DNA of 6,355 bases from Gammaproteobacteria bacterium (GTDB taxonomy: Bacteria > Pseudomonadota > Gammaproteobacteria > SZUA-152), in assembly GCA_024762755.1 (NCBI GenBank), contig JANTGX010000128.1:1-6355 (forward strand), in the 5' to 3' direction. Made by a program: the position numbers and the translations under genes. Shown piece by piece: positions 1-4,970 of the stretch (position 1 is the stretch's first letter; each line of letters opens with the position of its first letter). The notes below the pieces were generated by a model. That model worked only from the letters and a program-made list of their open reading frames with translations, was not told where the DNA came from and made no database searches.

Positions 1-1
1 T

Positions 2-112
2 CATGAAGATGGTGGTTGGTGCTTGTACGGGTTGCCTGATGGCCCATCATGCAATGATTATGAGTTGATGTTGCCGACACATTATTGTGTTTTACCACCT
101 TTTGCGGTGTGA
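2..112 (+). CDS. 3' end of an unrecognised gene, truncated by the window edge
   Basis: This frame is open from the left edge for 36 codons and ends with TGA at 110-112. It reads HEDGGWCLYGLPDGPSC at the start of the visible part and ends LPPFAV. The composition (Trp, Cys, Tyr, Gly and Pro mixed with acidic residues) looks like protein rather than random translation, but I do not recognise a family. The best support is position: it stops two bases before the attC-like palindrome at 114-172, which is where the gene of an integron cassette normally ends. It would then be the cargo gene of the upstream cassette. The visible stretch is short, so a chance open frame remains possible. Confidence 0.42.
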   Translation, partial: HEDGGWCLYGLPDGPSCNDYELMLPTHYCVLPPFAV

Positions 113-113
113 G

Positions 114-172
114 ACATAACGCCAGACAGTACCGGCGCGCGTAGCGCGTCCGAGTGACTGGCCTTGTTAGGG
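114..172 (+). other. Integron attC-like recombination site (59-base element)
   Basis: An imperfect palindrome of 59 bp is flanked by ACATAAC (114-120; consensus RYYYAAC, one mismatch) and GTTAGGG (166-172; consensus GTTRRRY, one mismatch). TAAC pairs with GTTA, then GCCAG (121-125) pairs with CTGGC (158-162), CA (127-128) with TG (155-156), and CGCGC (136-140) with GCGCG (144-148) around a GTA loop. Unpaired bases lie between the stem blocks, as in attC sites, which an integron integrase recombines as a folded single strand. Length is at the short end of the usual range. The cut would fall between G166 and T167. Position just after a stop codon and before a new promoter fits a boundary between two cassettes. 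No integrase gene is in the window. A chance palindrome or a transcription-terminating hairpin is the alternative, though no T-run follows the stem directly. Confidence 0.6.
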
Positions 173-193
173 CAATTATTTTTTGAAAAACAG

Positions 194-221
194 TTGACAC
201 TTTCCGATGAGGCTGTATACT
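194..221 (+). promoter_or_regulatory. Sigma-70 promoter for the two small genes
   Basis: A consensus -35 TTGACA (194-199) is separated by 16 bp from TATACT (216-221), a one-mismatch -10. Transcription would begin near 228, leaving a leader of about 30 bases before the ATG at 260. The stretch just upstream is A/T-rich (174-190), which could act as an UP-like element. It is the best promoter visible in the window and lies inside the putative cassette, so these genes would not depend on an external integron promoter. Confidence 0.75.
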
Positions 222-259
222 AAGAATCAAGCAAGGCAACAACCAAACCGGAGAGCGAA

Positions 260-421
260 ATGAAAGCATGGCACCCTAAGCAGATCAAATTCAAGGCAGA
301 CAAAAACGGCCGCGTTAACGCTTACGGCTGGCGCCCGATGGCAAAAATGTGGGTTCGAATGAACTTCGAAGAAGCAAAGATTCTGATTGCTGCCGAAGAA
401 GCGGAAGAAGTTAAGGCATGA
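260..421 (+). CDS. Small basic protein of unknown function (53 aa), first gene of a two-gene operon
   Basis: ATG at 260 is preceded by GGAG (250-253) at six bases spacing, downstream of the strong promoter at 194-221. The product starts MKAWHPKQIKFKADKNGRV. The N-terminal half is basic and aromatic (Trp4, Trp24, Trp31, several Lys and Arg), and the C-terminal third (about residues 35-53) is a strongly acidic, probably helical tail rich in Glu and Ala. There is no signal peptide or membrane segment. I do not recognise a family. Its stop overlaps the next gene's start in ATGA (418-421), so the two are probably translationally coupled. A small gene coupled to a ribbon-helix-helix-like partner could be a toxin-antitoxin-type or self-regulating pair, but nothing in this sequence identifies a toxin. 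Codon use is more A/T-rich than in the phage genes. Confidence 0.65.
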   Translation: MKAWHPKQIKFKADKNGRVNAYGWRPMAKMWVRMNFEEAKILIAAEEAEEVKA

Positions 422-597
422 AAAAGGAGACACGCGGAGGCCCCCGCAAGGGGGCCGGGAGAAACCCGGTAGAAGGAACAAAGCCGGAAATGAAATCGGT
501 GAAACTGAGCCGTGAGCATTGGGAGAAGGCTCGTGATATTGGCGACGGAAACATGGCCGAAGGGCTGCGCCGAGCTTTGGACGCTTGGAAGCCCTAA
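418..597 (+). CDS. Ribbon-helix-helix-like small protein with a basic glycine-rich N-terminus (59 aa)
   Basis: The start ATG overlaps the preceding stop as ATGA. Residues 6-15 read RGGPRKGAGR, a Gly/Arg/Lys-rich motif I know from small phage and plasmid proteins, where it often precedes a CopG/Arc-type ribbon-helix-helix fold. After it, MKSVKLSREHWEKARDIGD followed by NMAEGLRRALDAW fits a short beta strand (about 26-30), helix A (31-39), a turn, and helix B (45-57). Such proteins dimerise and bind DNA, often repressing their own operon; that role is inferred. A shorter product starting at ATG 490 is possible, with AAGGA at 473-477, but would lose the recognised motif. The stop codon TAA lies in the putative inverse core GCCCTAAC. 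There is no toxin-binding tail long enough to argue for a classical antitoxin. Confidence 0.65.
   Translation: MKKETRGGPRKGAGRNPVEGTKPEMKSVKLSREHWEKARDIGDGNMAEGLRRALDAWKP
439..469 (+). other. Tandem GC hairpins inside the start of the ribbon-helix-helix-like gene
   Basis: GGCCCCC (439-445) and GGGGGCC (450-456) form a perfect 7-bp stem closed by GCAA (446-449), a GNRA tetraloop in RNA. It is followed by CCGGG (455-459) and CCCGG (465-469), a 5-bp stem sharing two bases with the first, so the two are alternative or stacked structures. They lie about 20 bases after the start at 418 and could slow translation of that gene. They may equally be a by-product of encoding Gly-Gly-Pro-Arg-Lys-Gly. 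Confidence 0.4.
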
Positions 598-628
598 CAG
601 GGTCATATCAGACCCAGGCCCGTTTATC
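592..628 (+). other. Short degenerate attC-like site or hairpin after the second gene
   Basis: CCCTAAC (592-598) is a near-consensus inverse core and GTTTATC (622-628) a poor core. Between them GGGTC (600-604) and GACCC (611-615) form a 5-bp stem with a six-base ATATCA loop. At 37 bp this is shorter than ordinary attC sites. It could be a decayed attC, or the left end of one whose right half was lost when phage DNA joined. It could also be a weak terminator, though there is no T-run after the stem. Confidence 0.3.
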
Positions 629-669
629 GACTGATCTGCACAAACACGGTGCAATATCGCCCGTCGATA
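625..669 (+). repeat. Nested inverted repeat at the cassette-phage junction
   Basis: TATCGAC (625-631) is the exact reverse complement of GTCGATA (663-669). Nested inside, TGCAC (637-641) pairs with GTGCA (649-653) around a 7-base loop. No gene covers it if the next start is at 724. It may be an operator, a recombination site remnant or a transcript hairpin; no T-run follows the outer arm directly, although a T-run occurs at 680-685. Confidence 0.4.
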
Positions 670-670
670 C

Positions 671-695
671 GCGCGGAAATTTTTTGCCTATTTTC
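671..695 (+). repeat. Direct repeat copy 1 (25 bp), upstream of the gpW-like gene
   Basis: Bases 671-695 are identical to 2871-2895. The unit begins GCGCGGAAA, continues with a T-run and TGCC, and ends TATTTTC. It is A/T-rich inside otherwise GC-rich DNA and sits 28 bp before the ATG at 724. After the perfect part both copies keep loose similarity (GCCGCC, CCATGC, ACGG) up to the start codon. TATTTT (689-694) resembles a -10 box, but no matching -35 is seen in either copy. A phage regulatory element is the likeliest reading. Confidence 0.85.
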
Positions 696-723
696 AACCG
701 GCGCCGCCCGCCATGCTGACGGC

Positions 724-1272
724 ATGAGCGAACCCAACACCCTCCGCGCGGGCGATTCGGTCGGCTGGACGCGCAGCCTGCCGGAATACCCGGCAAGCGA
801 CGGCTGGACGTTGCACTACAAGCTGCTGCACCCCACGGCGGCGGCGGTCGCCTTCGATGCGGTGCCGGACGGCGACGACCACGCCGTCAGCCTGGACACC
901 GCCGCCACCGCCGGCCTGACCGCCGGCGTCGCCACCCTGGTGGCCTGGGTCACGAAGGGCCTCGAGTCCATTACCCTGGAAGCGCAACCGGTCGAGATCC
1001 TGCCCGACCTGCGCACCGCAGCCACCCACGACGGGCGCACCCCGGCGGAAAAGGCCCTGGCCGATGCCAAGGCGGCGCTGCAGGCGTATGCCGCCGACAG
1101 CACCACCACGGTGATGACGGTCAGCATCGGAGACATATCGACCACTTTCCGCAGCACCCGCGACATAGTCGAACTCATCCGTCACCTGGAGCAGGAGGTC
1201 AACCGCGAACGCGCCGCGCTGGCCCTGCTGGACGGCACCGGCATGCCAGGCCGCGTGTACTCGAGGCACTGA
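724..1272 (+). CDS. Head-tail joining protein candidate, gpW-like C-terminus with an extra N-terminal domain (182 aa)
   Basis: I chose ATG 724 (MSEPNTLRAGDSVGW) rather than 649, because the longer form would translate through the 25-bp repeat that is non-coding before the capsid gene. Residues 1-95 look like a beta-rich domain: a DGWTLHYKL strand, then VSLDTAATAGLTAG and VAWVTKGLESITLE, a pattern I recall from phage proteins encoded near portals. Residues 105-165 run helix (PAEKALADAKAALQAY), beta hairpin (MTVSIGDISTTFRS) and helix (RDIVELIRHLEQEV), the helix-hairpin-helix order of lambda gpW, which is only 68 residues. gpW plugs the portal exit after packaging so that the next neck protein can bind. 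Position directly before the portal, one base apart, matches lambda W-B order. The gpW link rests on pattern and position; function of the N-terminal half is unknown. Confidence 0.7.
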   Translation: MSEPNTLRAGDSVGWTRSLPEYPASDGWTLHYKLLHPTAAAVAFDAVPDGDDHAVSLDTAATAGLTAGVATLVAWVTKGLESITLEAQPVEILPDLRTAATHDGRTPAEKALADAKAALQAYAADSTTTVMTVSIGDISTTFRSTRDIVELIRHLEQEVNRERAALALLDGTGMPGRVYSRH

Positions 1273-1273
1273 C

Positions 1274-2866
1274 ATGGGGTTGTTCAGCCGGTTCAGACGC
1301 GAATCCACCGAGCAGCGCGCCGCCTGGCTGGAGGAGGCCGTCAGCACCGCCGGGCAACGCGCCCATCAGCACATGCTGGCCGACCTGCGCAACGCCGGGC
1401 GCAGCTTTGAATCAGCCGAGACCCACGCCTGGACCGACAGCTGGTCAACCAGCTCGCCCGAGATCAACGAGGTGCTGGCCAGCCAGCTGCCCACCCTGCG
1501 CGCACGCGCCCGCAACCTGGGGCGCAACAACGAGTGGGCCATCCGCTACCTCACCCAGCTGGACGACAACGTGCTCGGCGCCAGCGGCATCCGCCTGCAG
1601 ATGCGCCTGAAAAACGCCGACGGCACGCCGGACAAGACCAACAACGACCTGATCGAACAGGCATGGGCGCTGCAATGCCAGCGTGGCCACTGCGAGACCA
1701 GCGGCCGACTGTCCTGGCGGCAGGTCGAGTCCGTGCTGCTCAAGGCCCTGCCGAACGACGGCGAGATCCTGGTGCGCGAACGCCTCGGTGGCGGGCCCTT
1801 CGGGTATCAGGTGCAGCTGCTCAACGCCGCCCTGCTGGACGTGGCCCACAGCGGCAAATACCAGGGCCGGCGCATCCGCATGGGCATCGAGCTAACCGAC
1901 GACGACCAGCCCGTGGCCTACTGGCTGCGCGCGCAGCCCAGCGGCAGCGCGCCCATCGGCTATCTGGCCACAAACAAGCACGTGCGCGTGCCCGCCGGCG
2001 AGATCATCCACGCCTTCAAGGTGGACGAGGTGGGCCAGCTGCGCGGCATCCCCTGGCTGGCACCCGGCGCCCGCCGCCTGTGGCAGCTGGGTGACTTCGA
2101 GCAGGCCGCCGCCGTGGCCAGCGCCAACAGCGCCAAGCGCGAGGGCTTCTTCGTCAGCCCCAACGGCGACGCGCCAATCGGCTTTGCCGATCAGATCGTC
2201 AGCAGCGTAATGGATGCCGCCCGCGCACAGGGCAAGACCCTCACGCCGGAGGAGATCCAGCAGGTGACGGCCGCCGCGCAGAAGTTCAGCACCACCATGC
2301 CCGGCCAGTTCGACACCCTGCCCCAGGGGTACGACTTCAAGCCCTTCGAGTCCGACTGGCCCAACCTCGACAGCAACGGCTACGTCAAGCAGCAGCTGCG
2401 CGCCTGGACGGCCGCGCGCGGCATCAGCTACGTCACCGGCGGCAACGACCTGGAGGCGGTCAACTATTCGTCCGCCCGGGTCGGCATCATCGATGAGCGC
2501 GAGCACTACAAGGGCGTGCAGTCCGACATCGCCAGCTGGCTGCATGCCGATGTGTTCCGCCGCTGGCTGCGCTTTGCCGTGCTGCGCACGCCCGGCCTGG
2601 ACATGAGCCGCCTGGACGACTACCTGGCCGCCGCCACCTGGCAGCCACGCCGCTGGAAGGGCATCGACCCGGTCAAGGAAGCCTCAGGCAACGAGATCGA
2701 CCTCAAGCTTGGGCTGACCAGCCGCCGCCGCCTGATCATGGAGCGCGGCGAAGACCCGGATGAGATCGCCGACGAGATCGAGCGCGACGCCGCGCAGTTC
2801 GGCCCGCTGCCCGATCAGTGGTCCGGCGGCGCCGCGCCGGAACCCAACGACCCGCAGAACCCATGA
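1274..2866 (+). CDS. Phage portal protein, lambda gpB family
   Basis: The 530-residue product matches the length of lambda gpB (533). The family signature is clear: LRARARNLGRNNEWAIRYL (about residues 75-93) followed by DDNVLGASGIRLQ, then SWRQVESVLLKALPNDGEIL and VQLLNAALLD, and later GIPWLAPGARRLWQL and the region leading to GGNDLEAVNYSSARVG (about 390-405). Portals form a twelve-fold ring at one capsid vertex through which DNA is packaged and ejected; they also seed head assembly and anchor the tail neck. ATG 1274 lies one base after the previous stop, with GAGG at 1262-1265 as ribosome binding site. The C-terminal tail is acidic and then Pro-rich, typical of the family. Catalytic residues are not expected. 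The frame is intact, with no sign of decay. Confidence 0.95.
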   Translation: MGLFSRFRRESTEQRAAWLEEAVSTAGQRAHQHMLADLRNAGRSFESAETHAWTDSWSTSSPEINEVLASQLPTLRARARNLGRNNEWAIRYLTQLDDNVLGASGIRLQMRLKNADGTPDKTNNDLIEQAWALQCQRGHCETSGRLSWRQVESVLLKALPNDGEILVRERLGGGPFGYQVQLLNAALLDVAHSGKYQGRRIRMGIELTDDDQPVAYWLRAQPSGSAPIGYLATNKHVRVPAGEIIHAFKVDEVGQLRGIPWLAPGARRLWQLGDFEQAAAVASANSAKREGFFVSPNGDAPIGFADQIVSSVMDAARAQGKTLTPEEIQQVTAAAQKFSTTMPGQFDTLPQGYDFKPFESDWPNLDSNGYVKQQLRAWTAARGISYVTGGNDLEAVNYSSARVGIIDEREHYKGVQSDIASWLHADVFRRWLRFAVLRTPGLDMSRLDDYLAAATWQPRRWKGIDPVKEASGNEIDLKLGLTSRRRLIMERGEDPDEIADEIERDAAQFGPLPDQWSGGAAPEPNDPQNP

Positions 2867-2870
2867 GCAG

Positions 2871-2895
2871 GCGCGGAAATTTTTTGCCTATTTTC
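2871..2895 (+). repeat. Direct repeat copy 2 (25 bp), upstream of the protease-capsid gene
   Basis: This copy is identical to 671-695 and exactly 2,200 bp from it. It begins five bases after the portal stop and ends 29 bases before the ATG at 2925. Perfect conservation between two short intergenic stretches, while the surrounding sequence differs, suggests a selected element (promoter, antitermination or RNA-processing site) or a recent duplication. Recombination between the copies would delete the gpW-like and portal genes. Confidence 0.85.
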
Positions 2896-2924
2896 GCCGC
2901 CCCATGCCACGGAGACTAGAGACC

Positions 2925-4913
2925 ATGAGCAAGCTCGAACAGATCAACGAACCGCAATCCCGCGCGCTCAGCCTCGAGGGCGACGCCCTGCGCGCCAAGG
3001 TCGATGAAGAGGCGCGCACCGTCGAATTGGCCTTCTCCAGCGAGGAGCCCTACCGCCGCTTGTATGGCGACGAGATTCTTGACCATGGTGAGGGCGCCGT
3101 CGACCTGACCCGGCTCAACGGCGGCGCCCCGTTGCTGCTGAGCCACGGCAGCGACAACGCCCGCGACCAGATCGGCGTGGTGGAGCGCGCCTGGATCGAT
3201 GCCGACCGCAAGGGCCGCGCCCAGGTGCGTTTCAGCAAGTCCGCCCTGGGTGAAGAGATATTCCAGGACGTGAAAGACAACATCCGCCGCCTGGTGTCCG
3301 TCGGCTACAGCGTCGAAGAATACCGCCTCGAGGGCGAGACCGACGGCGTCGAGTCCTACCGCATGACCCGCTGGACACCCTTCGAGTTGTCCATCGTCCC
3401 CGTACCGGCCGATGCCACTGTCGGCATCGGCCGCTCACACGAAGCAACCCAACCCCCTGCCGGTCCGTCCGGTCAAACCAAGGAGACAGCCATGGCTGAC
3501 AACACTGAGCAGTCCGTGACGGAAACCGCCGCCCCGGACACCACCCGCGCCGCTTCGCCTGTTATTGAAGCAGGCCCCGACCACATCGCACTGGAGCGCG
3601 AGCGCATGAAAGAGATCCGCGCCATCGCCCGCCAGTTCGGTCAGGAAGGCATGGGCGACACCGCCATCGACAACGGCATGACCGTCGACGGCTTCCGCGC
3701 CCAGGTGCTGGACAAGCTGAAAGACAGCGGCGCGCTGCGCACCGCCGAGTCGCCCGAGATCGGAATGAGCAAGCGCGATGTCGAACAATACAGCTTCTGC
3801 CGCGCCCTGCTGGCCGCTGCCGAGCCGCACCATGCGGAAAAATATGCGCCGTTCGAGATGGAATGCTCACGCGCCGCGCAGGACAAGCGCGAGGACGTGC
3901 GCGACAAGTCCCGCGAGGCCGCCATCACCATCCCGGCCGACGTGTTGGCCCGCGGCATCCAGCTGGAGGCCGGCGCCGCCGCCATGGCCATGGGCCACCT
4001 GCGCGGCAAGCGTGACCTGGTGGTCGGCACCGACACCGCCGGCGGCAACCTGGTAGCCACCGAGCTGCTGGGCTCCAGTTTCATCGAGCTGCTGCGCGAC
4101 GCCATGGTGCTGGACCGCCTCGGCGCCACCTTCCTGACCGGCCTGTCCGGCAACCTGGCGATCCCGTCGCAGACCGGCGCCGCAACAGGCTATTGGGTCA
4201 CGGAGGGCAACTCGCCAACCGAGTCCCAGCAGACCGTCGGCCAGGTGCCGCTGACGCCCAAGACCGTCGGTGCCTTCACCGACTACAGCCGCCGCATGCT
4301 GCTGCAGTCCAGTCTCGATATTGAGGCATTCGTGCGGGCCGACCTGGCCGCCATCGTCGCCCTCGCCATCCAGAATGGCGCGCTCAACGGCTCCGGCGCC
4401 AGCGGCGAGCCCACCGGCCTGCTCAACGCCACCGGCATCGGTGCGGTCGTCGGCGGCACCAACGGCGCGGCACCCACCTATGACCACATGGTCGACCTGG
4501 AATCAGCGGTGGCCATCGCCAATGCCGATGTCGGAAACCTGGCCTATCTCACAAACTCCAAGGTGCGCGGCACCCTGCGCAAGACCCAGGAGTTCGCCAG
4601 CACCAACGGCAAGGCGGTGTGGACCTCCGGGCGCGAGCGCGGCGTGGGCGACGTGCTGGGCTACGACGCCTTCGTCACCAACGCGGTGCCGTCGGATCTG
4701 ACCAAGGGCACCAGCGTCAACGTCTGCTCCGCAGTCATGTTCGGCAACTGGGCCGACATGCTCATCGGGATGTGGGGCGGGCTGGACATCATGCTGGACC
4801 CTTACACAGGCGCCACCAGCGGCACCAAGCGGGTCGTCGCGCTGCAGGACGTGGATGTCAACTTCCGCCACGTCGAGTCCTTCGCGGCCATGACCGACGC
4901 CCTGACCGCCTGA
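2925..4913 (+). CDS. Fused prohead protease and HK97-fold major capsid protein (662 aa)
   Basis: ATG 2925 has GGAGA (2911-2915) at a good distance; an in-frame ATG at 2904 lacks one. Residues about 15-172 are an HK97-type prohead protease: LLLSHGS carries His74, RRLVSVGYSV carries Ser125, and WTPFELSIVPVPAD carries Glu154, the positions expected for the Ser-His active site and its conserved motif in this herpes-like protease clan. Residues 190-365 are a helical, charged scaffold or delta segment. From about 366 (VGTDTAGGNLVATELLG) to the end is the HK97 capsid fold, close to 297 residues. The protease would cut itself free and remove the delta segment during prohead maturation, probably near residues 355-366; the exact site cannot be read. 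Separate protease and capsid genes are the common layout; fusions of this kind are known in other phages. Confidence 0.93.
   Translation: MSKLEQINEPQSRALSLEGDALRAKVDEEARTVELAFSSEEPYRRLYGDEILDHGEGAVDLTRLNGGAPLLLSHGSDNARDQIGVVERAWIDADRKGRAQVRFSKSALGEEIFQDVKDNIRRLVSVGYSVEEYRLEGETDGVESYRMTRWTPFELSIVPVPADATVGIGRSHEATQPPAGPSGQTKETAMADNTEQSVTETAAPDTTRAASPVIEAGPDHIALERERMKEIRAIARQFGQEGMGDTAIDNGMTVDGFRAQVLDKLKDSGALRTAESPEIGMSKRDVEQYSFCRALLAAAEPHHAEKYAPFEMECSRAAQDKREDVRDKSREAAITIPADVLARGIQLEAGAAAMAMGHLRGKRDLVVGTDTAGGNLVATELLGSSFIELLRDAMVLDRLGATFLTGLSGNLAIPSQTGAATGYWVTEGNSPTESQQTVGQVPLTPKTVGAFTDYSRRMLLQSSLDIEAFVRADLAAIVALAIQNGALNGSGASGEPTGLLNATGIGAVVGGTNGAAPTYDHMVDLESAVAIANADVGNLAYLTNSKVRGTLRKTQEFASTNGKAVWTSGRERGVGDVLGYDAFVTNAVPSDLTKGTSVNVCSAVMFGNWADMLIGMWGGLDIMLDPYTGATSGTKRVVALQDVDVNFRHVESFAAMTDALTA
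3483..3494 (+). promoter_or_regulatory. Internal ribosome binding site and in-frame start of the capsid part
   Basis: AAGGAGA ends at 3486, followed by CAGCC and ATG at 3492, in frame with the fusion at Met190. Its match to the ribosome binding consensus is better than that of most annotated starts here. Initiation would give a 473-residue product (3492-4913) beginning MADNTEQSV: delta segment plus capsid domain without protease. The preceding 20 codons (THEA-type Pro/Gly/Thr-rich linker, about 171-189) have the look of an interdomain linker. Confidence 0.7.
3492..4913 (+). CDS. Major capsid protein made from the internal start (473 aa, nested in the fusion)
   Basis: This nested product would supply capsid subunits in excess over protease, as a shell needs hundreds of capsid copies but few protease molecules. 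It begins at ATG 3492 behind a strong AAGGAGA. Residues about 30-120 (ALERERMKEIRAIARQF onward) are helical and charged, fitting a scaffolding delta domain; about 177-473 is the HK97 fold, with the TAGGNLVATEL entry, an SLDIEAFVRADLA helix, ALNGSGASGEPTGLL and the closing VVALQDVDVNFRHVESFAAM strand. Lambda uses the same economy for its protease and scaffold (C and Nu3). That both forms are made is inferred; the alternative is two fossil genes fused by loss of a stop, keeping the old start signal. Confidence 0.65.
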   Translation: MADNTEQSVTETAAPDTTRAASPVIEAGPDHIALERERMKEIRAIARQFGQEGMGDTAIDNGMTVDGFRAQVLDKLKDSGALRTAESPEIGMSKRDVEQYSFCRALLAAAEPHHAEKYAPFEMECSRAAQDKREDVRDKSREAAITIPADVLARGIQLEAGAAAMAMGHLRGKRDLVVGTDTAGGNLVATELLGSSFIELLRDAMVLDRLGATFLTGLSGNLAIPSQTGAATGYWVTEGNSPTESQQTVGQVPLTPKTVGAFTDYSRRMLLQSSLDIEAFVRADLAAIVALAIQNGALNGSGASGEPTGLLNATGIGAVVGGTNGAAPTYDHMVDLESAVAIANADVGNLAYLTNSKVRGTLRKTQEFASTNGKAVWTSGRERGVGDVLGYDAFVTNAVPSDLTKGTSVNVCSAVMFGNWADMLIGMWGGLDIMLDPYTGATSGTKRVVALQDVDVNFRHVESFAAMTDALTA

Positions 4914-4926
4914 TAGGCAGCAACCC

Positions 4927-4951
4927 GCGGGCCGGCCGTATGCCGGCCCGC
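4927..4951 (+). other. Perfect hairpin between capsid gene and the next gene
   Basis: GCGGGCCGGC (4927-4936) and GCCGGCCCGC (4942-4951) are exact reverse complements around a 5-base CGTAT loop. The stem is entirely G/C. No T-run follows, so it is not a standard intrinsic terminator. It begins 13 bases after the capsid stop codon and could protect the highly expressed capsid mRNA from 3' decay or partly attenuate transcription of the downstream genes. Confidence 0.65.
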
Positions 4952-4970
4952 ATCAACAGGGGGAACCCCG

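Larger units (their letters stand above)
167..622 (+). mobile_element. Putative integron gene cassette carrying two small genes and its own promoter
   Basis: A linear integrated cassette begins with the last six bases of its own core site and ends in its own attC, whose inverse core is the reverse complement of that core. Here the start reads G/TTAGGGC (166-173) and the second gene's stop codon lies in GCCCTAAC (591-598), an exact eight-base reverse complement. Size near 450 bp, lower GC than the phage DNA, and a stop codon inside the inverse core are all usual for cassettes. The weak point is the right end: the only GTT core-like sequence nearby is GTTTATC (622-628), giving a very short attC. 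The right limit is therefore uncertain; the true attC may be truncated by the junction with phage DNA. Confidence 0.42.

Noticed and set aside
322..654. Minus-strand frames over the two small left genes, including 227-481
   Set aside because: There is no promoter or ribosome site on that strand, and the + strand has a strong promoter, ribosome site and ATGA coupling.
671..695. The 25-bp repeat as a pair of phage attachment sites
   Set aside because: Both copies lie inside the structural module, only 2.2 kb apart and without an integrase, so they do not bound a prophage.
649..723. Upstream ATG 649 as start of the gpW-like gene
   Set aside because: It would encode the 25-bp repeat, which is intergenic at its other copy, and begins inside the inverted repeat without a good ribosome site.
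712..727. Five-codon leader ORF (MLTA-stop, ATG 713) overlapping the start at 724
   Set aside because: It lacks a ribosome site, and at copy 2 the matching ATG (2904) is in frame with the gene instead, so the arrangement is not conserved.
694..1347. 217-codon open frame on the minus strand opposite the gpW-like gene
   Set aside because: Its translation is Gly/Arg/Val-rich and low in complexity, as expected opposite GC-rich coding sequence. The + strand protein has clear structure and context.
1892..2545. 217-codon minus-strand frame inside the portal gene
   Set aside because: The portal family match on the + strand covers the whole stretch; the minus translation is repetitive Ala/Gly/Val/Leu sequence.
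2760..2924. Early start of the protease-capsid frame within the portal gene
   Set aside because: The extension is an Arg/Pro/Ser-rich shadow of portal codons, and GGAGA before ATG 2925 marks the real start.
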